From Brevibacterium senegalense (lineage in GTDB: Bacteria > Actinomycetota > Actinomycetes > Actinomycetales > Brevibacteriaceae): a stretch of 64,000 nucleotides of DNA. The stretch spans positions 193,827 to 257,826 of the forward strand of contig NZ_HE978601.1 in NCBI RefSeq assembly GCF_000285835.1, written 5' to 3'. Under the pieces are notes generated by a model, which worked only from the letters and a program-made list of their open reading frames with translations, was not told the origin of the DNA and ran no database searches. Shown piece after piece: positions 8,676 to 17,655 of the stretch; positions within the stretch are counted from its first letter, which is position 1; the number at the start of each line of letters is the position of its first letter. A program made the position numbers and the translations under genes.

Positions 8676-9635
8676 TCAGCGTCGTGCGGCGATGGCAGAG
8701 CCCACGATGTCGTCCAGACCGTGCTGAGCCTTCCACACGAGCTGGGCAGCGATCCGGGAGACGTCTGCGACCAGCCGTGGCGGGTCCCCCGCCCTGCGCG
8801 AACCCATCTCCGGGATGATCTCCCGGCCCAGGCCTCGGGAGATGGCGTCGATGACCTCGGTGACGGACGACCCGGTGCCCGTGCCCACGTTGAAAACGGA
8901 CTCCTGCGGCTGGTCGTCGGCCAGGTAGTCAAGTGCGGCGATGTGAGCCTCGGCCAGGTCGGTCACATGAACATAGTCGCGAATGCACGTGCCGTCCGGA
9001 GTCGGGTAATCGTCCCCGAACACGACAGGCGGCTGGCCTGAAGCCACACGGTCCAAGACGATCGGGACGAGATTCATGACGGCGGTGTCCGCGAGCTCCG
9101 GCCAACCAGCGCCCGCGACGTTGAAGTAACGCAGCTTGACCGCTCGCAGACCCGTCGCGGCCCGCGCATTATCGATCATCCACTCGCCGATCAGCTTCGT
9201 CTGCCCGTAGGGGTTGATTGGGCGGCAGTCGGTGTCTTCCGTCACGAGCTCCACATCCGGCATGCCGTAGACCGCCGCGGACGAGGAGAACACAAGACGC
9301 TCGACGCCGACGCGCTCCAGCGCGGCGAGAAGATTCGCCAGTCCGCCCACGTTCTGGCGGTAGTACCAGATAGGCCGTTCGACGGACTCTCCCACCTGCT
9401 TCTTCGCCGCGAAGTGGATGACGGAGGAGACGTCATAGCGCCGCAGAACGTCCACGAGGGAGTCCTCCGCTCCCGCATCCGCCAGATCGATCTGCTCGAT
9501 CGGGTGGCCATCGACCCGTGTCGCGATTCCGTTCGACAGGTCATCGACGACGACGACGTCGTCGCCGCGCTGTGCCAGCAGTCGCACGACGTGCGACCCG
9601 ATGTACCCCGCTCCGCCCGTCACCAGGACTGCCAT
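8676..9635 (-). CDS. galE: UDP-glucose 4-epimerase
   Basis: A 319-residue extended SDR. The NAD-binding motif GGAGYIGSH is at residues 7-15. The Ser/Tyr/Lys catalytic set appears as FSSSAAVYG and NPYGQTK (YxxxK about residues 142-146). The substrate-side motifs LRYFNVAGA and DGTCIRDYVHVTDLA are typical of GalE. It interconverts UDP-glucose and UDP-galactose, or the HexNAc pair if the active site is relaxed. AAAGGAAA precedes the ATG. The gene follows fhs in the same direction after an about 60-base gap and sits next to a GT2 glycosyltransferase, so its UDP-sugar product probably feeds the surface polymers encoded here. Confidence 0.93.
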   Translation of the reverse strand: MAVLVTGGAGYIGSHVVRLLAQRGDDVVVVDDLSNGIATRVDGHPIEQIDLADAGAEDSLVDVLRRYDVSSVIHFAAKKQVGESVERPIWYYRQNVGGLANLLAALERVGVERLVFSSSAAVYGMPDVELVTEDTDCRPINPYGQTKLIGEWMIDNARAATGLRAVKLRYFNVAGAGWPELADTAVMNLVPIVLDRVASGQPPVVFGDDYPTPDGTCIRDYVHVTDLAEAHIAALDYLADDQPQESVFNVGTGTGSSVTEVIDAISRGLGREIIPEMGSRRAGDPPRLVADVSRIAAQLVWKAQHGLDDIVGSAIAARR

Positions 9636-9720
9636 GACTCATTTCCTTTCCGCCTCCCGGCGACCAGCCGTTCAGCCGCCGTCCTCTGGGAGGATACTCA
9701 GGTGCGTCGCACCTGGCACA

Positions 9721-10890
9721 TCACACGATGGGCGGACGGCCAGCCATCGACATCTTGAGTACTCCGCGCCCCGAGAGCTTGTGCGGGTTCTCGTCCTCTG
9801 CCCATGGGTGGTCTCTCCACCCGTCACGCCACCCACGGAACCAGGGCCGGAGTTGCCCCGGAGACTTTGCCCACCGCGCAGTCTGCACCAGCGTCCACGA
9901 CCCCACATAGGCCCAGTTGAACGGCCACGGCAGATTACGACGAGCGAGCCAGACGCGATTGCGGGCGTTCATGTAGAAGTACTCGTCATGACGCTTGGGG
10001 TCGATAACCGGATGGGCGACGGAGAGGTCGCCCATGTACCAGACCCGGTAGCCGGCGTCCCAGACGCGCCACGCCAGTTCGATACCTTCGTGCGCGTACC
10101 AGAAGGGACCCGGCCAACCGTCGCAGTCCTCGAAGGCCCGACGCTGCATCGCGACGGCGCCCTCCCAGACGGAGAAGACCGTCGACGAATGCTCTGCGGA
10201 CCCCTTCCGCAGTCGTGGGATCCAGCGTCGGGGCGCGTCGTCCCGGTCAGGGTCGACGACCCGCGGTTGCACCAGGCCGATGTCCGGGTGAGCCCGCATG
10301 AGCTGGGCCATGCGGAGCAGGGTCGTGTCATCCGGCAGCCACGCGTCATCATCTAGGAAGAAGAGGTAGTCGCCCGTCACGTGGGGAACTCCTTCATTCC
10401 GGCCAGCCGGGATGCCCAGGTTCTCAGGGAGCGCGAGAGATCTGATCCCGTCCGGCAGACCAGTGGGCTCCCACCCATTCCCCACGCACACGATATCGAG
10501 CTCGACTCCGCGCTGAGCCAGCAGTGACTCCAGTCCGCGCGTCAGATCATCCGGTCGCGTGCCCTGCGTCAGCACCACGACACCGTAGCGGTAGCGGCCC
10601 GTCGCAGGTGGGGCCGGAGTCGAACGGCGCTTCCGCCTGCGACCGGAGCGCGTACGCAGATCGCCATCGGAGTCAGGCACCAGCTCGTAGCTTTGGTCAA
10701 CGCCGGGGGCAGAACCGGCAGTCAGCACACCCGCGTCTCGTTGCAGGTGGTGATCGCGGTCGAACGCCGACGGCAGATCGGGAATGTCTCGCGCATCGCC
10801 CACCTGAACCCGACCGTCTGCCGTCAGCGGATCGGTTGTGAGCAGACGGCGATCGCGACGTGGCCTCTGACTGGGCGACTGCTTGCTCAT
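9721..10890 (-). CDS. Glycosyltransferase family 2 protein
   Basis: A 389-residue protein. About 95 N-terminal residues are polar and probably disordered, with a basic patch SGRRRKRRS. A GT-A domain starts at YGVVVLTQGTRPDDLTRGLESLLAQ (about residue 100). The metal/nucleotide motif is FLDDDAW (about residue 178), and ENLGIPAGRNEGV is the typical WbbL/GlfT-like loop. AYEGIELAWR-type residues (YAHEGIELAWRVW, about residue 252) form the acceptor-side ED/E region. The C-terminus contains a hydrophobic WAYVGSWTLVQ segment that may associate with membrane. GGAGG precedes the ATG, which overlaps the stop of the upstream CDP-alcohol phosphotransferase gene (ATGA), so the two are co-translated. It would add a hexose, rhamnose or galactofuranose to a lipid-linked glycan. 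The sugar is not predictable. Confidence 0.87.
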   Translation of the reverse strand: MSKQSPSQRPRRDRRLLTTDPLTADGRVQVGDARDIPDLPSAFDRDHHLQRDAGVLTAGSAPGVDQSYELVPDSDGDLRTRSGRRRKRRSTPAPPATGRYRYGVVVLTQGTRPDDLTRGLESLLAQRGVELDIVCVGNGWEPTGLPDGIRSLALPENLGIPAGRNEGVPHVTGDYLFFLDDDAWLPDDTTLLRMAQLMRAHPDIGLVQPRVVDPDRDDAPRRWIPRLRKGSAEHSSTVFSVWEGAVAMQRRAFEDCDGWPGPFWYAHEGIELAWRVWDAGYRVWYMGDLSVAHPVIDPKRHDEYFYMNARNRVWLARRNLPWPFNWAYVGSWTLVQTARWAKSPGQLRPWFRGWRDGWRDHPWAEDENPHKLSGRGVLKMSMAGRPPIV

Positions 10891-11705
10891 CCGAGCCTCC
10901 TGGACGCCATGATGGCGATGAAGTGTCCCACGACGGACAGGGCACACAGTGCGGCCAGTGCGATCACCAGGGTGCGCTCTGCGCTGATCCCGACGCCCGG
11001 GATCAGCGCTGCGAGAGCCGCGACCACTGCGAGGATCGACATCTCGACGGAGTGGTAGATCCTGTGGAACGGGACGAACCGCGCAATGCTCTTGAGCGTC
11101 GCGATGGGTCCGCGGGGGATCGCTGTGGCATCCGCCGTATCCGGCAGTCGATCTAGCCCGTTGAAGGCGCGTGAGACGTGAACCATGTCATTGAGCGCTT
11201 TGTTGAGCAGGACAAGCCAGCCCAGTGCCAGACCGGCGACCACGAAACGATAGGCCATGCCCGGATCCGTCCTCAGCAGACTCAGGTCCCCCACTGCGCG
11301 CAGGCCCAGCGCAACTGCCACAAGGCCCTCGGTCGTGTAGTGGCCCACCTTGTCGAGGAATACACCTTTCGCAGAACGCGTCCCTCTCCAGCGCGCCACC
11401 TCTCCGTCGCAGCAGTCGAGATAGAGCTGAATCTGCGAGAAGACAAGTGCCAGCACAGCACCCCAGATGCCTGGGATGAGCAGTGCCCCAGCAATGCACC
11501 AGCCAGCCAGGATCATAAGGGCGGTGACACCGTTCGCGCTTATACGGGTACGGACCAGCAGCGCAGTGCAATAGATGGAGATGTGCCGCAGGTACAGCTC
11601 GGCCGTCCAGTGCTCCGCGTTCTTACGAGCACGAACCTCCGGCGGTTGCGCAACGGCGCGAAGCTCCTCGAGCGAGGGGGATCGTCCGCGAACCGCCGTC
11701 TCCAC
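10887..11705 (-). CDS. CDP-alcohol phosphatidyltransferase family protein (variant motif)
   Basis: A 272-residue integral membrane protein with about six hydrophobic segments. The CDP-alcohol phosphotransferase signature is clear: D97-x2-D100-G101-x2-A104-R105-x8-G114-x3-D118-x3. The fourth acidic residue, normally Asp and the catalytic base, is His122 (GVFLDKVGHY). The family displaces CMP from a CDP-alcohol using a hydroxyl acceptor. Coupling to a GT2 gene and nearby CDP-glycerol enzymes suggests transfer of a phospho-alcohol to a glycan or lipid rather than phosphatidylglycerol-phosphate synthesis. The GTG start is chosen because GGAGGG precedes it closely. An upstream TTG in frame lacks such a site. 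Confidence 0.8.
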   Translation of the reverse strand: METAVRGRSPSLEELRAVAQPPEVRARKNAEHWTAELYLRHISIYCTALLVRTRISANGVTALMILAGWCIAGALLIPGIWGAVLALVFSQIQLYLDCCDGEVARWRGTRSAKGVFLDKVGHYTTEGLVAVALGLRAVGDLSLLRTDPGMAYRFVVAGLALGWLVLLNKALNDMVHVSRAFNGLDRLPDTADATAIPRGPIATLKSIARFVPFHRIYHSVEMSILAVVAALAALIPGVGISAERTLVIALAALCALSVVGHFIAIMASRRLG

Positions 11706-11854
11706 AATCCCTCCCTCATCGATCAATGCCCGCTGCAGTGTCAGCACAGGCCTCAAGCGTTTGAGTTTACCCGGGGTTCATCTGAACATCATCGCAGCCG
11801 AGCGTATCGTTCCCTCATGTCGCGATGGATACCGGGCACAAGAGGGCACCGCGG

Positions 11855-11883
11855 CTCACACTCATGTGAACTGACGGTAAAGT
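11855..11883 (+). promoter_or_regulatory. Candidate promoter of the tandem glycerophosphotransferase gene
   Basis: CTCACA (11855-11860) and TAAAGT (11878-11883) are separated by 17 bases, a plausible SigA-type promoter. Transcription would begin near 11890, giving a leader of about 58 bases that holds the GGAAGGAACC ribosome site before the ATG at 11948. Confidence 0.4.
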
Positions 11884-11947
11884 GACCGCACGCAATGATC
11901 GCGCGTCGAGCGCACAGCTGACGAGCCCCAGAACGTCGGAAGGAACC

Positions 11948-14900
11948 ATGGACGCATACCGCCTCGCAGGTCACGCGATGTCCGCCATCAATAAGGTTCG
12001 CTCAGCCCAATCAGCCACGCGCAAGGCGAACGCCGCGACGTTGCCGGTCTTCGAACGGTTGGTGTGCTCGTACACGGACGACCAGAAAACTTCGATGACG
12101 GTTCGCGCGGAGACGTCGCGAGATGTCCTCCTGGGGACGCTGTGGGCGCAACATCACGGAGAGTGGGTCCAGCTGGGCTCCTTCACGAAGGCAGAGTCCC
12201 CCGACTCGGCCCTCACCCACTACGTAGCGACGATCGACCTCCATCACGTCGCAGAGGCCGTGCACGAGTGGACCGAAGACTATGAGGCGCTGGCGCAGGA
12301 GCGCGACAGCGAGGATGGCGGCTATCGGTTCAAGCTGTTCGTCCAGGTCGTCACCACACGCGACAGGGCACCTCGCTTCGCCAAGGACAAGGACACGCGA
12401 GGACCCGAGCTGCAGTACTTGCTCCCCCTGGGGCGCGCAAAGACGACCGAGCTGCCGGACTTCAGCACCATTGACACTCCCGCGGGATCCCTCACTCCCT
12501 ACGTCAATCGCCAGGGGCTCCTCTCCATCGCCGTGAACGAGTCGATCCGCCCGTACGCCCGTGTGCACAACGGCCACCTCACCGTGGACAACGGGATGCT
12601 GACAGTCCGCGGACACGTCATGACGCGGAACACTCGGGTGCGAACGGGAGAGCTCGTCCTGGTGGGCAGAGTGACGGACTTCCGCCGGACCGCACCGCTG
12701 ACGATCTCGTACAACGAGTCGGCCACCTCTGCTCGATACGGCCTGCGACAGTATGAGTACGAAGTCACCTACGACTTCCACGACGACGTGGACGTGATCG
12801 TAGACGACACCGCGGATCTCTACCTCGAACTCGATGCGGACGGCGAAGACGACGTCATCCGCGCTCGCATCGGTCGCAGCCCGTTCCTGGTGCGCCAGCA
12901 AGCCTCGTCCAGCCACGCGACGACCAGCACCAAGGCGCTGTCGATCACCCCGTACTACACCTTCAAGGCGAAGAACCCCTCCCTGCACCTGGAGGTCTTC
13001 GACCGATCAGTCTTCGACTATCTGCAGAACCGCCTCCGTGATCCGCGACGCGTTGGACGGCGACAGTCGACGAAGCCCGTCTGGCTCGTCGGGGAGCTGC
13101 CGTACAAGGCGCAGGACAACGGCATGCACTTCTTCCGATACCTGCGCGACAACCACCCCGAGATCGACGCGTACTACGTCATCCGGAAGGACTCCCCCGA
13201 ACGGCGCAATCTCGAGGGCTACACGAACGTCATCGATTTCCGCTCGAAAGAGCACATCGATGTAACCCTCGCCGCCGACAAGATCGTCGGCACACACCAC
13301 CCGGGCTTCCTCTATCCCACGCGGGAGCCGTCGTTCGAGAAGCGACTGCACGCCGACAACATCTTCCTCCAGCACGGAGTCACAGCGGCGAAGTGGATGG
13401 TTCCCAACTACGGGAAGACCGCGGCGGGGTTCGACACCGATCTCATCATGGTGTGCTCCGAGCGCGAGAAGGAGTTCTTCGTCAAGGACTTCGGATACGC
13501 CCCCGCAGAGGTGGCAGTCGCAGGCTTCTCCCGCTTCGACGCGCTCCTGGCGGGTGATGTCGAGATGAATCCTCGGCAGCTGATGATCATGCCCACGTGG
13601 CGGCCCTGGCTGCAGGATCCCGAGCGATTCACAGAGTCCGACTACTTCGATCGCTGGTCGTCTCTGCTCACCTCTGACGCGTTCAAGGAGCAGGTGCAGA
13701 AGTACTCGCTCGAGGTCGTCTTCTGCCTGCACCCGAACATGCAGCAGTTCAGCGATCATTTCACCGGTCTGGGCGCCAGGATCGTCTACCAGGGCGACGT
13801 GGACGTTCAGCTCCTCATGAAGCAGAGCGCCGTCATGGTGACCGACTACTCCAGCGTCGCATTCGACTTCTCGTTCCTGCATCGGCCGGTCGTGTACTAC
13901 CAGTTCGATGCACAGCGATTCGCGAAGCCGCATGCGGATCCGCTCACCGAACTGCCGGGCCCGGTCGTCCGCACCGATCACGGCGTGCTCGATGCACTGG
14001 AGCAGATCTTCGAGGCCGGCGCTCGCATGGACGACGTCTACCGGCAGCGCGCAGATCGGTTCATCGCGCACCGCGACACCCACAACAACGAGCGGATCTT
14101 CGCCGCGATCCGTGACTTCAAGCCCCTCTTCACGCCTCTCGACGATCTCCTGAAGTCGGAGCCCGCCACCTTGGCGGGGCGCGTCCTGCGGAAGAACCGC
14201 CGGTACATGTCCGTCATGAAGCGTGCCTACAAGGTGATGAGGCTCTTCCCGCTGGATACCGACACGATCGTGTTCGAGAGCGGCCAGGCCAAGCAGTACG
14301 GCGACAGCCCCCGTGCCATCTACGAGGAACTCGTGCGTCGGAACGATCCACGCCGGAAAGTGTGGATCTACAACGGACGGCTGCCCCAAAGGGATGCCCA
14401 CACGACTGTCGTCAAGCGTCACTCCCCGCAGTTCTTCTGGCATCTGGCGACCGCGAAATACTGGATCAACAACCACAACTTCCCGCACTACATCCACCGC
14501 AGGAAGGACGGCGTCTACATCCAGACGTGGCACGGAACCCCTCTCAAGAGGATGTTCCTCGACCAGGACAACTTCTTCGGTCGCGACTCCGGCTACATCG
14601 CTCGGGTCACCGAGGCCAGTGCACAGTGGTCCGAGCTCGTCTCTCCGAGCCCCTACGCCACGAAGGCGATGCGCTCTTCCTACGGATACACCGGACGCGT
14701 CCATGAAGTCGGCTATCCCCGCAACGACATCCTGTCGTCGCCTGATGCACCCACGATCCGGGAATCGGTACGGCAGCAGCTGGGGATCGACCCCGACAAG
14801 AGCGTGGTCCTGTACGCACCGACGTTCCGTGATGATCAGCCCACGACGAAGGGACGGTTTGCTTTCGACTGGCCGTTCGACCTGCCGTCATTCATGTCAT

Positions 14901-15337
14901 CACTGGGCGACGATGTCGTGCTCCTCGTGCGCACGCACGTCCTCATCAGCAACAAGCTCCCGATCCCGGAGGAACTGACAGACGCCGTGAAGGACGTCTC
15001 GAAGTATCCGGACATCCAAGAGCTGTTCCTCGCCAGTGACATGCTCGTCACTGACTACTCCTCCTCGTTCTTCGACTACGCGATCCTGAAGCGACCCATC
15101 ATCTTCTACGCGTTCGACCTCGAGAACTACCGCGACAACCTTCGCGGCTTCTATCTGAACTACGACACGGATCTGCCGGGCCCGATCGTGCGCACCGAGG
15201 TGGAGTTGGCATCCGCGATCGATGATTTCCGCGAGGGTCGGATGGACCCCGAGGACACGGTGGGCGACTTCTCCCGCGAGTACTCTCCCAATGATGACGG
15301 CGGAGCGTCAGGACGCGTCATCGACCTGCTGCTGTGA
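11948..15337 (+). CDS. Tandem CDP-glycerol glycerophosphotransferase (two catalytic modules)
   Basis: A 1129-residue protein with two glycerophosphotransferase (TagB/TagF-like GT-B) modules. Residues 1 to about 340 are beta-rich and not recognised. Module 1 spans about 370-720: KPVWLVGELPYKAQDNG, FLQHGVTAAKW (about 473), LHPN, and the CDP-binding signature VTDYSSVAFDF (about 631). Module 2 spans about 770-1115: FESGQAKQYGDSPRA, QTWHGTPLKRM (about 860), YAPTFRDDQPT, RTH, and VTDYSSSFFDY (about 1033). Both keep the His and DYSS residues used for CDP-glycerol. Such enzymes polymerise glycerol- or ribitol-phosphate on lipid-linked primers at the inner membrane face. Two modules could act as primase plus polymerase or add alternating units. 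GGAAGGAACC precedes the ATG, and it is followed 35 bases later by a GT4 gene. Confidence 0.87.
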   Translation: MDAYRLAGHAMSAINKVRSAQSATRKANAATLPVFERLVCSYTDDQKTSMTVRAETSRDVLLGTLWAQHHGEWVQLGSFTKAESPDSALTHYVATIDLHHVAEAVHEWTEDYEALAQERDSEDGGYRFKLFVQVVTTRDRAPRFAKDKDTRGPELQYLLPLGRAKTTELPDFSTIDTPAGSLTPYVNRQGLLSIAVNESIRPYARVHNGHLTVDNGMLTVRGHVMTRNTRVRTGELVLVGRVTDFRRTAPLTISYNESATSARYGLRQYEYEVTYDFHDDVDVIVDDTADLYLELDADGEDDVIRARIGRSPFLVRQQASSSHATTSTKALSITPYYTFKAKNPSLHLEVFDRSVFDYLQNRLRDPRRVGRRQSTKPVWLVGELPYKAQDNGMHFFRYLRDNHPEIDAYYVIRKDSPERRNLEGYTNVIDFRSKEHIDVTLAADKIVGTHHPGFLYPTREPSFEKRLHADNIFLQHGVTAAKWMVPNYGKTAAGFDTDLIMVCSEREKEFFVKDFGYAPAEVAVAGFSRFDALLAGDVEMNPRQLMIMPTWRPWLQDPERFTESDYFDRWSSLLTSDAFKEQVQKYSLEVVFCLHPNMQQFSDHFTGLGARIVYQGDVDVQLLMKQSAVMVTDYSSVAFDFSFLHRPVVYYQFDAQRFAKPHADPLTELPGPVVRTDHGVLDALEQIFEAGARMDDVYRQRADRFIAHRDTHNNERIFAAIRDFKPLFTPLDDLLKSEPATLAGRVLRKNRRYMSVMKRAYKVMRLFPLDTDTIVFESGQAKQYGDSPRAIYEELVRRNDPRRKVWIYNGRLPQRDAHTTVVKRHSPQFFWHLATAKYWINNHNFPHYIHRRKDGVYIQTWHGTPLKRMFLDQDNFFGRDSGYIARVTEASAQWSELVSPSPYATKAMRSSYGYTGRVHEVGYPRNDILSSPDAPTIRESVRQQLGIDPDKSVVLYAPTFRDDQPTTKGRFAFDWPFDLPSFMSSLGDDVVLLVRTHVLISNKLPIPEELTDAVKDVSKYPDIQELFLASDMLVTDYSSSFFDYAILKRPIIFYAFDLENYRDNLRGFYLNYDTDLPGPIVRTEVELASAIDDFREGRMDPEDTVGDFSREYSPNDDGGASGRVIDLLL

Positions 15338-15372
15338 CAATCGGTCTATGGCACCCATGAAAGAAGCGATTC

Positions 15373-17211
15373 ATGTTTCACTCAACCCCACTTCTCCCCC
15401 AGGTGCCGATCTACGGTTTCATCGGCGGTGTGCCAGAGACGTTCGGCGGACGGACCAGCGCCTGTCTGCAACGAGCTAATGCATTCGCAGAACTCGACAA
15501 GAGAAATATCGAGATTCTCACCCTGTCTCCCGCTCACGCCGTAGACCCCGAAGGACTCACCGCACGGCTCCGGTCTGAAGGAAGAATCGGCAACCGCGTT
15601 GCCATCAGGAACATCTGGGCCGATCTTCGACGCGCTGATGATTCGCAACTTCAGACGATAACTGGTCAGCACCGAATCAAGACGTCAGCCAGCAGAGGCG
15701 AGGGCCTCCTCCCATATGAAGGAAACCCTGAAAGCGTTCGACTCAGCGACAGCGGCAAAAAGCTGCAAACCGACAGATTTCGCGACGACGGATCACGCTT
15801 TCTCAGCTACAGAATCGACGCGCACACGTCTGACAATCCCGGCGGCAAGACTGTCACACTGTACTCCCATAATGAGACCGCGATAGGACGCTGGTCTGAG
15901 CAGCATGATCTCTATTTCGCATGGATCGACTGGGTCATCGGCGACACACGCGCAGTTCTCATCAACGACGGACCACCGCTGGCAAAGTACATGCACAAGT
16001 ACAGGCGCGACACGGTCGTGTTCGTCCAAACCATTCACAGCCGCCATTCTTCGGCCCCTGACTCTCCGCACGGAGCGCTATCGCCCACCTACCTTCCGAC
16101 GCTGAAGCACATGGAGCAGTTCGACCGAGTCGCAGTACTCACCCAGGCTCAACACGACGACCTCACGCGTTTACATTTTGGTGCCGACAACCTCGTAACT
16201 CTTCCGAATATGTTCGTCGCTGACCCACCGAAGAAGCGCGCAGATCGACCCGCGGGTTCCGGCGTGATGCTGGCACGTCTGAGCCATCAGAAGCGAATCC
16301 ATCACGCGATCCAGGCGGTGTTCCACGCCAGAGCCGATGGGTTGACACAGGCGACACTCGATGTCTACGGCATGGATGACGATGCCAGTGAGCACCTCAA
16401 GACCTTGATTGTCGATCAAGGATTAGACGGCATTGTCACATTGCGAGGGTACGTGCCTCACGCGAAGCAGCAGTTTGAGCACGCGTCGTTCACCCTCCTG
16501 ACGAGCGAGTACGAGGGGCAGCCTCTGGTCCTACTCGAAGCGATGGCCGCGGGTTGCATTCCAATTGCCTACGACATCGCCTACGGTCCTGCGGACATCA
16601 TTACAGATGGAGTCGACGGGTTCCTTGTGAAGGCGGGCGATATAGAAGCCCTGGGGGCACGGATCCAGCAGCTGACGCAGATGACTGACCGAGAGATCAG
16701 GAAGATGCGCAAAGCTGCCATGAAGCGCGCTCAGGACTTCAGACCTTCCGTCATCACTAGTAGATGGGGAAAGACTCTACAGGACGCCCTCGACAGCAAA
16801 GTTCCCGTTGCAGTTCCTCGCGGTCGAGCTGAGCTCAGCTCGATCTCCACTGACGCGCGCGATATTCATCTCTCTGTCTTGATTTCTGGAAAAGAAGTGG
16901 AACATCCCGACTGGGCCATGCTGGTGTGGGAACAGCGACGCGGCATCGGATTCGGCAGAACTCCCGCCACTGCCCGACAAGTAAAGGGCGGATCACTCGT
17001 CGAAGGCTCCATACCGCTGGACATTTTATCGCGTCAGATGGACAAGAACGTCGACTTCTGGATCGACCTCGGAGTCCAGGGGAACCCCCTCCGGCTCAGG
17101 ATCAAAGGTGTGAAGCGGGAGGAGGCTGTTTCATCGGCGCAGGGCATCAGGTTCTACGGGACTAAATATGGCAGCCTGAGCGCAGATCTTGTCACTGACG
17201 ACGAAAGCTGA
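15373..17211 (+). CDS. Glycosyltransferase family 4 protein, poly(glycerol-P) glucosyltransferase-like
   Basis: A 612-residue GT-B protein. The N-terminus has YGFIGGVPETFGGRTSACL followed by a beta-rich insertion, and IDWVIGDTRAVLINDGPPLAKY and FVQTIHSRHSS follow (about residues 180-225), as in TagE/TarM-type enzymes. The C-terminal Rossmann domain has MLARLSHQKRIHHAIQAV (about 297), YGMDDDASEHL, and the donor-binding segment TSEYEGQPLVLLEAMAAGCIPI (about 376-398) with the E-x7-E pattern. About 130 residues at the C-terminus form an accessory domain. It likely adds hexose to a glycerol-phosphate polymer made by the upstream tandem enzyme. Third positions are visibly more AT-rich than in neighbours. 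The ATG has only a weak AAAGAAG ribosome site. Confidence 0.82.
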   Translation: MFHSTPLLPQVPIYGFIGGVPETFGGRTSACLQRANAFAELDKRNIEILTLSPAHAVDPEGLTARLRSEGRIGNRVAIRNIWADLRRADDSQLQTITGQHRIKTSASRGEGLLPYEGNPESVRLSDSGKKLQTDRFRDDGSRFLSYRIDAHTSDNPGGKTVTLYSHNETAIGRWSEQHDLYFAWIDWVIGDTRAVLINDGPPLAKYMHKYRRDTVVFVQTIHSRHSSAPDSPHGALSPTYLPTLKHMEQFDRVAVLTQAQHDDLTRLHFGADNLVTLPNMFVADPPKKRADRPAGSGVMLARLSHQKRIHHAIQAVFHARADGLTQATLDVYGMDDDASEHLKTLIVDQGLDGIVTLRGYVPHAKQQFEHASFTLLTSEYEGQPLVLLEAMAAGCIPIAYDIAYGPADIITDGVDGFLVKAGDIEALGARIQQLTQMTDREIRKMRKAAMKRAQDFRPSVITSRWGKTLQDALDSKVPVAVPRGRAELSSISTDARDIHLSVLISGKEVEHPDWAMLVWEQRRGIGFGRTPATARQVKGGSLVEGSIPLDILSRQMDKNVDFWIDLGVQGNPLRLRIKGVKREEAVSSAQGIRFYGTKYGSLSADLVTDDES

Positions 17212-17241
17212 TCAGGTAGCGGCACATGTGCCTGGCACAGC

Positions 17242-17628
17242 TCATCTCCCGAGGTCCTGCTTGATCTGCGTCGTTGAGATTTCCGGAGTCCGCGGGAGAT
17301 AGACGACCTCGACCTGGTCCTTGAGGAAGTCGAACATCCCCGTCCAGTCATCACCCATCACGAACGTGTCGATATGGTACTTCTCCATGTCCGTCACCTT
17401 CTGCTCCCAGGTCTCCTCCGGAATGACGAGGTCGACATAACGGATCGCTTCGAGCATGTTTTTGCGGTCCTCAAACGAGAAGTAGCACTTCTTGCCCTTG
17501 CCTTCGTTGAACTCGTCGGTCGACAGCGCGACGACCAGATAGTCGCCCTGCGCCTTGCAGCGCTGCAGGAGCCGGATATGGCCGTAGTGCAGCAGGTCGA
17601 ACGTGCCGTAGGTGATCACGCGGCGCAT
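17242..17628 (-). CDS. tagD: Glycerol-3-phosphate cytidylyltransferase
   Basis: A 128-residue nucleotidyltransferase that makes CDP-glycerol from CTP and sn-glycerol-3-phosphate, the activated unit of poly(glycerol-phosphate) teichoic acids. The HxGH signature is in TYGTFDLLHYGHIRLLQR (His14 to His17), with FSFEDRKNMLEAI, the RTxxISTT-type end seen as RTPEISTTQIKQDL, and MGDDWTGMFDFL typical of TagD. Length is normal. AAGGAG lies before the ATG, about 28 bases after the Stealth gene, so it is the last gene of the operon 20717 to 17242. Its product is the donor for all three glycerophosphotransferase modules nearby. Confidence 0.95.
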   Translation of the reverse strand: MRRVITYGTFDLLHYGHIRLLQRCKAQGDYLVVALSTDEFNEGKGKKCYFSFEDRKNMLEAIRYVDLVIPEETWEQKVTDMEKYHIDTFVMGDDWTGMFDFLKDQVEVVYLPRTPEISTTQIKQDLGR

Positions 17629-17655
17629 GTCAGTCTCCTTGTGGTGCGGGATTGG

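Noticed and set aside
13007-14704. 565-codon minus-strand frame opposite the tandem glycerophosphotransferase
   Set aside because: Shadow frame of a strongly conserved gene with no motif of its own.
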